Shown in pieces: positions 44,362-52,030 of a stretch of 64,000 bases of DNA. The notes under the pieces were generated by a model. That model ran no database searches. It had not been told where the DNA came from and saw only the letters and a program-made list of their open reading frames with translations. Within the stretch, counting starts at the first letter, position 1. Each line of letters opens with the position of its first letter. The stretch covers positions 372,001 through 436,000 of the forward strand of contig NZ_JBKKHQ010000001.1 in the NCBI RefSeq assembly GCF_046614695.1, written 5' to 3'. This DNA comes from Pokkaliibacter sp046614695 (lineage in GTDB: Bacteria > Pseudomonadota > Gammaproteobacteria > Pseudomonadales > Balneatricaceae). The position numbers and the translations under genes were made by a program.

Positions 44362-44916
44362 CTATTGCGGCAGTAAACGGTCAAGCAGATGCTCTGCCGA
44401 GGTATCAACCCAGCAACGGCCGGCGGCTTGTTCATTCATCAGGCCAGCATTCAGGCTGGTATTAATGAACTCCAGCAGCGAGTCGTAATAGCCATCCACG
44501 TTTAACAGGCCAATGGGCTTTTCATGCAATCCCAACTGGCGCCAGGACCAGACTTCAAACAGCTCTTCGAGGGTTCCAATACCACCGGGCAGCGCCAGAA
44601 TGGCATCACCCTGTTCTAACATGCGCCGCTTACGAGCGGTCATGTCATCGACTTCTTCGAAGTGGGTAAGGCTGTCGTGATTGACTTCTTTGGAGAACAA
44701 CAGGCGGGGCATGATGCCATGCACTTCACCGCCTGCTTCCAGCAAGGTATTAGCGAGAATACCCATTAACCCACTGCGAGACCCACCGTAAACCAACCCA
44801 ATGCCTCGGGATGCCATGGCTTCGGCGAGCACCCGTGTCTGCTCGGCAAAAACCGGCGACACACCGCTGCGTGAAGCACAGTACACGGTAAGCCATCGCG
44901 TGGGCGTCAAACTCAC
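44362..44916 (-). CDS. LOG-family nucleoside 5'-monophosphate phosphoribohydrolase
   Basis: A 184-residue Rossmann-like protein with the LOG signature PGGIGTLEELFE near 112 and the preceding MTARKRRMLEQGDAILAL. VYCASRSG at the N terminus and LVYGGSRSGLMG complete the pattern. Members release ribose 5-phosphate from cytokinin riboside monophosphates or from AMP-like nucleotides. In bacteria the physiological substrate is often unknown. It overlaps the end of the ProQ gene by four bases (ATGA), so it is translationally coupled to it. Confidence 0.9.
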   Translation of the reverse strand: MSLTPTRWLTVYCASRSGVSPVFAEQTRVLAEAMASRGIGLVYGGSRSGLMGILANTLLEAGGEVHGIMPRLLFSKEVNHDSLTHFEEVDDMTARKRRMLEQGDAILALPGGIGTLEELFEVWSWRQLGLHEKPIGLLNVDGYYDSLLEFINTSLNAGLMNEQAAGRCWVDTSAEHLLDRLLPQ

Positions 44917-46094
44917 GACTGATGCTTCTCAAGCAGCTGGTGAAGTTTGTTTTCCATGCGCTGATCAGCTTTGGCCTGACGCTCTTCCGCACTTGGGCGC
45001 TTCGGACGCTGCTCTTTCTCTTTGCGAGGCGCTTTTTTGCCAGCAGGAGCTGGCGCTTTGCCGTAGTACTTCTCGAACTGACCTGCGGCGTACTGCGCAT
45101 CCTGCTCGCTAATGGCACCGGCATCCTGACCATCAAGATCAACGCGCTCAACGCCCGCCTTGAAGGATTTCAGGTAGTAAGGTGAACGGGTATAGCTGGC
45201 CAGACCACGCTTGATTTTACCGGCGGCATCAGGCTTGCGCTCCATCAGGTTTTCCTGAATACCGATCTTCAGCGGACGAGGATTCTCGCGACTGAAGGTC
45301 AGAGGGAACTCGTCCATCAACCACTGGACGGCAGCACGATTAGCAGCCTGGTTCTTGCGCTTGTTACGCGCTTTTTTGTTATCGCTGTTCTGGGCCTGCT
45401 CGGAGTTTTGATCAGCCTGTGCAGGTGTAGAGGTCGTATCTGTCATAGGAGGTGGGGTCAGCTCGAAGTGTGCTTCATCATCAGAGGGTGAATCATAAAC
45501 ATCAGGACTCTGCAGCGTTTCCGCAGAAGGCTCGATATCCGTCGGTTCAGACCAGTGCAGGTTATCTTGCAGCTGCTCTGTTTCAGAATTATTGACCGGC
45601 TCTTCATCAGCAAACGCTGTCTGCTCCGTCACGCCGAATGGCAGAGCATCGACGCTTGGGCCGGCGCTGTCAATGTTGTTGGGCTCAGAATCGCCGGATT
45701 CAGGCAAGACACTGTGATCATCTTCACCTGTTTCGGTGCTCTCGGCATCCACCATGGACCACTGATACGGCAGCGTTTCAGTACTGGCACGCTGAGCTTC
45801 GGAAAAGCTCTGCTCAATCGCCTGATCCATCAGATCATCTGCGCTGAGATGATCTCCCGCCTCAGAAACGGTGGTGGCACCCTTGTTTTGAATCATCTGA
45901 GACAGGGCTTCGTGGGCATCGTCGAGCAGACGCTGTTTCTCTGCCAATGCTTCACGCAAAGAAGCAAGCTCGGCTTCCAGTGCCTGACGCTTTTCGGTTT
46001 CAGCGACCATACGGTCTTGCTGCTCATCAAATTGATGCTCAAGACGTGTAAGGACTTCATTAAGGCTAGTCGGGGCTGATTGCTGTCCCGCCAT
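44913..46094 (-). CDS. proQ: ProQ/FinO-domain RNA-binding protein with long N-terminal extension
   Basis: A 393-residue protein. Residues about 13-75 form a charged coiled coil (VLTRLEHQFDEQQDRMVAET and following). Residues about 80-235 are acidic and low in complexity. A Lys/Arg-rich patch NKKARNKRKNQAANR leads to the ProQ/FinO domain at about 250-340: WLMDEFPLTFSRENPRPLKIGI, RGLASYTRSPYYLKS and the GxxR-like AGVERVDLDG. A basic tail KKAPRKEKEQRPKRPS ends it. ProQ binds structured small RNAs and mRNAs as a chaperone. E. coli ProQ (232) starts with the FinO domain, so the extension is unusual. ATG 46094 has AGGAG seven bases upstream. Confidence 0.88.
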   Translation of the reverse strand: MAGQQSAPTSLNEVLTRLEHQFDEQQDRMVAETEKRQALEAELASLREALAEKQRLLDDAHEALSQMIQNKGATTVSEAGDHLSADDLMDQAIEQSFSEAQRASTETLPYQWSMVDAESTETGEDDHSVLPESGDSEPNNIDSAGPSVDALPFGVTEQTAFADEEPVNNSETEQLQDNLHWSEPTDIEPSAETLQSPDVYDSPSDDEAHFELTPPPMTDTTSTPAQADQNSEQAQNSDNKKARNKRKNQAANRAAVQWLMDEFPLTFSRENPRPLKIGIQENLMERKPDAAGKIKRGLASYTRSPYYLKSFKAGVERVDLDGQDAGAISEQDAQYAAGQFEKYYGKAPAPAGKKAPRKEKEQRPKRPSAEERQAKADQRMENKLHQLLEKHQS

Positions 46095-46142
46095 TGCATG
46101 TCTCCTGATAAGACTCGACTTCATACCCGTCGGGTAACTGGC

Positions 46143-46382
46143 TTAACCCTTTCTGACCAGGTACCAGTACACTTCATCCTGCTCGCCCTTACTGACCAGT
46201 TCGTGGCCCAGAAACTCGCAGAACTTGGGAATATCACGTGTGGTTGAGGGATCAGTTGCTTCAACGCGAATCAACTCACCACTTTGCATCTTGCGAACTG
46301 CCTTATGCATCAACATGACCGGCTCCGGACAGTTGAGGCCTTTGGTGTCCAGCTCATGACTGTGTTCAAGCGCTTGGCTCAT
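46143..46382 (-). CDS. tusA: Sulfur carrier protein TusA
   Basis: A 79-residue TusA. C18 in LDTKGLNCPEPVM is the persulfide-carrying residue. TusA receives sulfur from IscS and passes it to TusBCD for 2-thiouridine in tRNA wobble positions. It also serves in other sulfur pathways. ATG 46382 gives the family start; the frame reaches 46424 but has no ribosome site there. The order rlmM-tusA on one strand is shared with Pseudomonas. Confidence 0.94.
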   Translation of the reverse strand: MSQALEHSHELDTKGLNCPEPVMLMHKAVRKMQSGELIRVEATDPSTTRDIPKFCEFLGHELVSKGEQDEVYWYLVRKG

Positions 46383-46514
46383 AGTACTCACGACGTACCT
46401 GTACCTGGTGTTTATGACGGCCAAAGGTCAAATGTCTTGACCATCATAGACGGCGTTTTCAAGAAATGCCCAAGGAAATCAATCTTTGAGAGCAGATTTA
46501 GCGGTATTGCCAGC

Positions 46515-47621
46515 CTATCTTCCCAGCTGATCAAGCATCAACTGCCAGTCCTGTTCCTGACAAGCAAACACAGTGATCTCTTCGCGGTCATGATAGAGAT
46601 GGCGCACCTGGCGATGCAGCGGAATACCGGCTTCCTTACAGGCCTCATCCAGCTTGGTAATACACTGGATATAGCTCTCATAGCGCTTATGCATGGGTAA
46701 CTTCAGGTTAAATACCGTGAAGCGGCACCAGCCACGCACAATCCACTTGATCATCAGGTCAATGACACGCCCCGGTTTATCGGCGATGTCGCACACCATC
46801 CAGTCCACTGGACTTTGCGGTGTATAGGTAAAGCCATCCGTCACCGCATGGGTCACCTGCCCAGACTTCATCAGGGCATCATCCATTGGGCCATTATCAA
46901 CGGAAACCACTTTCATGTAGCGATTCACCAGCTGCCAGGTCCAACCACCGGGGCAAGCGCCCAGATCCACGGCTTTCATGCCGGGTTCCAGCACCTTCGG
47001 CCAGGCCTCTTCGGGGATAAAAAACCGCCAGGCTTCTTCCAGCTTGAGCGTGGAACGGCTGGGTGCAGCAGGAGGAAACTTAAGACGCAGGATACCTTGC
47101 GGCCAGGGTGAAGCATGACGTGGCAAGACATAACCGATATATAACTGGCGCTCATCCATCCAGCCGATATAAAGGCGCGGCAAACGCTGGTTACGCTTAT
47201 TGCTGAGAACACCCTGCTTACGCAGAGCGCTGGATAATGGCGGTACGATCTTGCGACACAACCCCTGTAGTGCAGAACCCTGCTCACTATCTGCCGCTTC
47301 CACCCAGACCTCACCACACAGTGGAAAGCCTTCCAGCTGTTCGGCGATAAAGCCCACGCGGTCCTGTTTCGGAATGTCCGTCAGCACAGGCAGGCAGGCG
47401 GCCCACTGACGCACAAATACCAGTTCATCCCATGCTACGCGTTCGGTCAGAGCCAACGCATCGCCGGGGACATGGCAGATAAAGGTGACAAAGCCGGTTT
47501 CGCCTTTGAACTTGGGGTAACCATAGATACCGACGGCTGCTGCCCGTTCCTGGATTTCCACGGCGCATTCACGTTCAAATCCGGCGCGACACAATAACAG
47601 CAGGTGGTTCAGCTCGGGCAT
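46515..47621 (-). CDS. rlmM: 23S rRNA 2'-O-ribose methyltransferase RlmM
   Basis: A 368-residue enzyme that methylates the ribose of C2498 in 23S rRNA. A THUMP-like N-terminal part (LLLLCRAGFERECAVEIQERA) precedes a RrmJ-type methyltransferase with the SAM motif AVDLGACPGGWTWQL near 222, VSVDNGPMDD, MVCDIADKP and the catalytic lysine in FNLKLPMHKRYE. Length matches E. coli RlmM (366). Confidence 0.95.
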   Translation of the reverse strand: MPELNHLLLLCRAGFERECAVEIQERAAAVGIYGYPKFKGETGFVTFICHVPGDALALTERVAWDELVFVRQWAACLPVLTDIPKQDRVGFIAEQLEGFPLCGEVWVEAADSEQGSALQGLCRKIVPPLSSALRKQGVLSNKRNQRLPRLYIGWMDERQLYIGYVLPRHASPWPQGILRLKFPPAAPSRSTLKLEEAWRFFIPEEAWPKVLEPGMKAVDLGACPGGWTWQLVNRYMKVVSVDNGPMDDALMKSGQVTHAVTDGFTYTPQSPVDWMVCDIADKPGRVIDLMIKWIVRGWCRFTVFNLKLPMHKRYESYIQCITKLDEACKEAGIPLHRQVRHLYHDREEITVFACQEQDWQLMLDQLGR

Positions 47622-47671
47622 AGTCTCTCTCGGGCCAGCAAAAAAGGGGTATTTTACCTGCTCAGGACGCC

Positions 47672-48289
47672 TTAAGCGATGGCGGACTGACGCTCAAGCC
47701 AGGCCAGTAAGTGCTGGTGCGCCTTTTCGATCATGGCGGCCTGAGTCAATCCGGTTCGCTTGGGTACGTTGAAGTCGTGATCTGCTTCCTCCAACCATTG
47801 AATTTCCAGAGCTTTCGCCCACTCTGCCGCTGCCAGTTCTTCCCGGGTGCCAAACTTGTCACGCGTTCCCTGCACAATCAACAGTGGCGCCGCCATGGAC
47901 TCCAACGGCTCAAGCCGCAGTTTCTCCGGCTTGCCAATGGGATGGAACGGATAGCCTAATGCCACCGCTGCACAGACTGCCGGATGAGACCGTAATGCGG
48001 CAGCAACGCGCCCGCCCATTGATTTGCCCACTAAAAGCACGGAGTTCTGTTCAAGCTCATCCAGTCGCTCGCTCACATCAATAAGTAGCTTGTCGAAGCG
48101 ATCCGGCGGTAGCCGACGCCCTTCAGCCTGCATCCGTTTCATATAGGGGAAATCGTGGGCCTCGTAGCTGAAACCACCTTGTTCGCCCTGCACAGACGCT
48201 TGCTGCCACAGCGAAGCAATCTGCTGCAAAAAATCACTGCCATGGCCCGCGCCTGCGCCATGCAGGACAATAACCTGTTTAACCTTCAT
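47672..48289 (-). CDS. Alpha/beta hydrolase (Tex30/KANL3-like)
   Basis: A 205-residue small alpha/beta hydrolase. VIVLHGAGAGHGSDF is the oxyanion strand, LVGKSMGGRVAA holds the nucleophile Ser (near 91), QGTRDKFG the acid and EADHDFNVP the histidine. The set matches the group annotated as dienelactone-hydrolase-like or KANL3/Tex30 proteins, with unknown substrate. It lies 50 bases upstream of rlmM on the same strand. Confidence 0.85.
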   Translation of the reverse strand: MKVKQVIVLHGAGAGHGSDFLQQIASLWQQASVQGEQGGFSYEAHDFPYMKRMQAEGRRLPPDRFDKLLIDVSERLDELEQNSVLLVGKSMGGRVAAALRSHPAVCAAVALGYPFHPIGKPEKLRLEPLESMAAPLLIVQGTRDKFGTREELAAAEWAKALEIQWLEEADHDFNVPKRTGLTQAAMIEKAHQHLLAWLERQSAIA

Positions 48290-48404
48290 TCCTGAGTCCT
48301 TACTGCGATGGCTCTACTGTCAACCAACGTGATCACTCCGATACGTTAAAAGCACCTACGCCCGAGGTGAAGACCTCACTTTTTCAAGCCAATCTCACCG
48401 GAAG

Positions 48405-48445
48405 TTGATCCAGGTCATCTGGCACGAAGTATGGCTCCTTATAAT
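48405..48445 (+). promoter_or_regulatory. Class II FNR/Anr-type promoter of hemN
   Basis: TTGAT-CCAG-GTCAT at 48405-48418 matches the FNR consensus (TTGAT-N4-ATCAA) in the left half and in the TCA core of the right half. A perfect TATAAT follows at 48440-48445. With transcription starting near 48452, the site centre is about -40.5, the position of class II FNR-activated promoters. Anaerobic induction of hemN by FNR/Anr is established in relatives. Confidence 0.6.
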
Positions 48446-48477
48446 TTTTGTTGTAGAGCAACATCAGGAGCCAAACT

Positions 48478-49881
48478 GTGAGCTACGCCCTTAATGAACA
48501 GCTTCAGGCTGCCCCCCTTTGGGAGCCTGAACTGATAAAACGCTATGATCGCGCCGGACCAAGGTATACCTCGTACCCCACTGCGGCAGATTTCAAACCT
48601 CAAAATGCCGGCAGTCTACTCGGACTGGCCGAGCAGCGCAGCGACCGGTCTAAACCCTTGTCGCTGTATCTGCACGTGCCTTTTTGCAGCAGCATCTGCT
48701 ATTACTGCGCCTGCAACAAAATCATCACACGTCAGCATCAGCGTGTAAGACCCTTTCTGGACACTCTGTTTCAGGAGCTTTCTTACTATGCTGAGCATTT
48801 CGCCAAAGGCCGCACGGTGGAACAGCTGCACTTTGGTGGCGGTACGCCGACGTTTCTGAACGATGCTGAAATCGCGGAAGTGATGGTGTTCCTGCGCAAG
48901 AACTTCAACCTCAGCACTTCTGCCGACGCAGACTTCTCCATTGAGATTGATCCGCGCAGTGTCGATATTGCCCGTCTGGGCACACTTCGGGAGCTTGGTT
49001 TTAACCGTCTGAGTTTTGGCGTTCAGGATACCAATCTTGTCGTTCAGCAGGCTGTTAATCGTATCCAGCCAACAGCACTTATTGATGAGCAACTGAACGC
49101 CGCTCGCGAGCTGGGGTTTCGTTCCATCAACTTTGACCTGATCTACGGCCTGCCCAAGCAAAATCTCATGCTGTTTGGGGAAACCCTCAATACCGTTATC
49201 GGACTTCGTCCAGACCGGATCTGCGTCTTTAACTATGCACACCTGCCCGATCGCTTTCGGCCCCAGCGCCATATTAATGATAGCGATCTCCCCAGCCCGG
49301 CAGAAAAACTCGACATCCTCGGTCTGAGTATCGAGCGCTTACTGGAGGCAGGTTATCACTACATCGGCATGGATCACTTTGCTCTGCCAGATGACAGCCT
49401 CACCAGTGCCCAACAGGATGAGATGCTGCATCGTAATTTTCAGGGCTATACCACCCATGGAAATTGTGACCTGATTGCCTGCGGCCCTTCTGCGATCGGC
49501 CAGCTAGGAGATACCTACTTGCAAAATGCCCACGATGTGGATGACTGGAGCGAGAAAGTCCATCGCAAAGGTCACGCAATTACCCGGGGCATAATTCTGA
49601 GTGATGATGACATCATGCGCCGCGCGCTGATCAACCAGTTGATCTGTCATTTCCAACTCGACTTCAGCACATTTTCTGAGCAATGGAAGATCCACTTTCA
49701 CACCGAGTTCGCCCATGAACTCAGTTTGATGAAACCATTCTCAGACGATGGTCTGATTAATCTTACGGACGATGGCTTGTATATCCTGCCTCGGGGGCGT
49801 TTACTAATACGCTCGCTTTGTATGTTGTTTGATATTTATCGGCAACCCCAGACAGAGCAACGGTTTTCCCGCATTGTTTGA
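48478..49881 (+). CDS. hemN: Oxygen-independent coproporphyrinogen III oxidase
   Basis: A 467-residue radical SAM enzyme that decarboxylates coproporphyrinogen III without oxygen. The iron-sulfur motif is C70-x3-C74-x2-C77 in HVPFCSSICYYCACNK, with the SAM glycine motif FGGGTPT near 115. Other HemN features are FEIEIDPR-like IEIDPRSVD, GYHYIGMDHFALP and ARRALINQL-like MRRALINQLIC. The start is GTG with a strong AGGAG seven bases upstream. The reader fnr follows 79 bases later, so the cluster links anaerobic haem synthesis to its own regulator. Confidence 0.96.
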   Translation: MSYALNEQLQAAPLWEPELIKRYDRAGPRYTSYPTAADFKPQNAGSLLGLAEQRSDRSKPLSLYLHVPFCSSICYYCACNKIITRQHQRVRPFLDTLFQELSYYAEHFAKGRTVEQLHFGGGTPTFLNDAEIAEVMVFLRKNFNLSTSADADFSIEIDPRSVDIARLGTLRELGFNRLSFGVQDTNLVVQQAVNRIQPTALIDEQLNAARELGFRSINFDLIYGLPKQNLMLFGETLNTVIGLRPDRICVFNYAHLPDRFRPQRHINDSDLPSPAEKLDILGLSIERLLEAGYHYIGMDHFALPDDSLTSAQQDEMLHRNFQGYTTHGNCDLIACGPSAIGQLGDTYLQNAHDVDDWSEKVHRKGHAITRGIILSDDDIMRRALINQLICHFQLDFSTFSEQWKIHFHTEFAHELSLMKPFSDDGLINLTDDGLYILPRGRLLIRSLCMLFDIYRQPQTEQRFSRIV

Positions 49882-49960
49882 CAGCAGTGGTCGCGGCAAG
49901 ACACCCGAGCTAACACCGATACATTTGCCATTTGATGGACCCAGTGCAAGGAATACGATC

Positions 49961-50737
49961 ATGGCTGAACGCAGCACCATGGAGCCGATCATTCGCAATA
50001 TTCGTCAGGCGCATTGCCAACATTGCAGCCTGAATTCTTTATGCCTCCCCCTTTCGCTCAGCTTCACCGATATGGAACGCCTGGATGGCATCATCGATAA
50101 AAGTCGCCCTTTAAAGAAAGGTGACCATTTGTTCCGACAGGGTGAAGATTTCAGCTCTGTCTATGCCGTACGCGCCGGTGCCATTAAAACCTATACCGTT
50201 ACTGACGAAGGCGAGGAGCAGATTACCGGCTTCTATATGCCAAGTGAGCTGATTGGTCTGAGTGGTATTCATGAAAGTGCCTACCCTGTCTCGGCCAAGG
50301 TGCTGGAAACAACCACCGTCTGCGAGATCCCGTTTGAAAAGCTGGATTCCCTCTCCGGTCAGCTGCCAGAACTTCGCAAAAACCTGCTGCGCACCATGAG
50401 TAAAGAGATCCGGGATGAGCAGCAGATGATGCTGCTACTCAGCAAAAAGAGCGCGGATGAACGGATTGGTACTTTCCTGGTGAGACTGTCACAACGCTTC
50501 AAGCTGCGCGGTTTTTCTCCCACCCATTTCCGCCTGCCGATGTCGCGTAATGAAATCGGTAACTATCTGGGATTGGCCGTTGAAACGGTCAGCCGCATTT
50601 TCACACGCCTGCAAAAACAGGAAGTGATTGAGGTGGATGGCAAGGACATTCGTGTGATCAACACGTCCGAACTGTATCGGATTGCTGGCGAATGCGAGCA
50701 CGCAGAAGCCCATTTGATCAACGTGGCAAACGGTTAA
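49961..50737 (+). CDS. fnr: FNR/Anr-type oxygen-sensing transcription regulator
   Basis: A 258-residue CRP-FNR family regulator. It has the N-terminal iron-sulfur cysteines C19, C22 and C28 (HCQHCSLNSLC) and the fourth ligand C121 (TTTVCEIPF), so it should bind an oxygen-labile [4Fe-4S] cluster. The cAMP-like beta-roll (about 45-150), a dimer helix and the winged helix SRNEIGNYLGLAVETVSRIFTRLQ with the E-SR recognition residues follow. It should bind TTGAT-N4-ATCAA sites, such as the one ahead of hemN. ATG 49961 has AAGGA nine bases upstream; a longer frame has no support. The Pseudomonas name is anr. Confidence 0.95.
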   Translation: MAERSTMEPIIRNIRQAHCQHCSLNSLCLPLSLSFTDMERLDGIIDKSRPLKKGDHLFRQGEDFSSVYAVRAGAIKTYTVTDEGEEQITGFYMPSELIGLSGIHESAYPVSAKVLETTTVCEIPFEKLDSLSGQLPELRKNLLRTMSKEIRDEQQMMLLLSKKSADERIGTFLVRLSQRFKLRGFSPTHFRLPMSRNEIGNYLGLAVETVSRIFTRLQKQEVIEVDGKDIRVINTSELYRIAGECEHAEAHLINVANG

Positions 50738-50748
50738 TCCTGCCCTTC

Positions 50749-50772
50749 GGGCGATCCTTCCATGGGTCGCCC
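50749..50772 (+). terminator. Possible fnr terminator
   Basis: GGGCGATCC and GGGTCGCCC pair (one wobble) around a six-base loop just after fnr, but only a weak T-run follows. Confidence 0.45.
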
Positions 50773-50901
50773 TCTTCGCCCACACAAGAAATTGCGGTAG
50801 TCTGTGAGCTTTGCCGAAGCGAAGGTTTGAGAAGCTGCCGTGGCTGTGATCAAACTTTAACGTTGAAGCCCCACCCGCTCACCAGTCCAAGGATGCTCTC
50901 A

Positions 50902-51435
50902 ATGGCCTTTGACGTTGAATATGTAAAATCAGTAATTCGTGCCCTGCCTGACTGGCCTGAGCCCGGTGTTACCTTCCGTGATATCACCCCGATTTTCGCG
51001 GACCCCAAAGCCCTTCGCAAAGTGGCGGATGGTTTTATCGAGCGTTATATCAGCTCTGATATCACCCACATTGCCAGTATTGATGCGCGCGGTTTTCTGA
51101 TCAGCGCGATTCTGGCCCACCAGCTTAACAAGCCGCTGATTCTGGTTCGCAAAAAAGGCAAACTGCCCGGCGAAACCATCAGCGAGTCTTATGATCTTGA
51201 GTACGGCTCTGCCACATTGGAGCTACAGACCGATGCCTGCAGTGAAGGCGCTCGCGTACTGCTGTTTGATGATCTGATCGCAACTGGCGGTACGCTGATG
51301 GCCGCCTGCAGCCTGATTCATCGCCTCGGCGGTAAAGTCACCGAAGTAGCCAGCATCATTGACTTGCCCGAACTTGGCGGCTCGCAAAAACTGCGTGATG
51401 CAGACCTGCCGGTATTCTCGCTGGTCGCCTACTAA
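50902..51435 (+). CDS. apt: Adenine phosphoribosyltransferase
   Basis: A 177-residue purine salvage enzyme that makes AMP from adenine and PRPP. The PRPP loop is VLLFDDLIATGGT near 125. The adenine loop FRDITPIFADP near 27 and the flexible KKGKLPGETISESY are typical. The frame starts much earlier, but AAGGA lies nine bases ahead of ATG 50902 and the length then equals other Apt proteins. hemN-fnr-apt proximity is also known in Pseudomonas. A terminator follows. Confidence 0.95.
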   Translation: MAFDVEYVKSVIRALPDWPEPGVTFRDITPIFADPKALRKVADGFIERYISSDITHIASIDARGFLISAILAHQLNKPLILVRKKGKLPGETISESYDLEYGSATLELQTDACSEGARVLLFDDLIATGGTLMAACSLIHRLGGKVTEVASIIDLPELGGSQKLRDADLPVFSLVAY

Positions 51436-51455
51436 GCGAACACGATACCTGTACA

Positions 51456-51490
51456 GAAAAAGGCATTGCCCATGGGTAATGCCTTTTTTA
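51456..51490 (+). terminator. apt terminator
   Basis: GGCATTGCCC and GGGTAATGCC form a ten-base stem (one wobble) between an A-run and a T-run. Confidence 0.9.
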
Positions 51491-51690
51491 TTGCCAACGA
51501 GTTACTGCAACTTGATCAGGATCAATCAATCTTGCCTTTTCCGCAGTCTTCGTTGAGTCCCCTTCGGATATTTTCTAGCATGAAGGGTGAGCAACAGCTC
51601 AGCAGCCTTGCCTGCACCAATACCAAGCCCATCGCATCCTGTGGTGCGAAGACCTAATGACGATTGCCCACTGTCTACAGAGGACAAGTT

Positions 51691-52023
51691 GTGAGCCCTA
51701 CTGAGAATGCATCGTCTGCGCTACTGCAGCACCCGCCGGAAGATCTGCATCAGGTCAGTGAGGCAGGCGCACGTCTGCTTAAAGCCATCGCCAATAAAAG
51801 CCGGTTGCTGATTCTCTTCAAACTGCTGGGGCGTGAGCTTTCGGTTACCGAGCTGAATACCGAGATTGATATCAGCCAGTCGTCGTTGTCTCAGCATCTC
51901 GCCGTACTGCGACATGAAGGGCTGGTGGCTACAAGACGGGATGGCCAAACCATTTTCTACTCATTAAGTGGCATCGCTCCGGCGCAACTGCTGGCGACAC
52001 TGGCGGAGGTTCTGCCTTCCTGA
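51691..52023 (+). CDS. ArsR-family winged-helix regulator
   Basis: A 110-residue ArsR/SmtB-fold repressor. The helix-turn-helix reads ELSVTELNTEIDISQSSLSQHLAVLRHEGLVATRRDGQTIFYSL. It has no cysteine at all, so the classical arsenic, cadmium and redox cysteine sites are absent and it is not a persulfide sensor of the SqrR/BigR type, despite similar recognition helix. The effector is unknown. The start GTG 51691 has GAGGA six bases before it; a TTG further up is less likely. Its stop is seven bases from that of the converging acetyltransferase gene. Confidence 0.85.
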   Translation: MSPTENASSALLQHPPEDLHQVSEAGARLLKAIANKSRLLILFKLLGRELSVTELNTEIDISQSSLSQHLAVLRHEGLVATRRDGQTIFYSLSGIAPAQLLATLAEVLPS

Positions 52024-52030
52024 GGGATGA

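Noticed and set aside
48420..48436. Sigma-54-like TGGCACG upstream of hemN
   Set aside because: The -12 element reads ATGGC rather than TTGC, and a perfect sigma-70 -10 box with an FNR-like site explains the promoter better.
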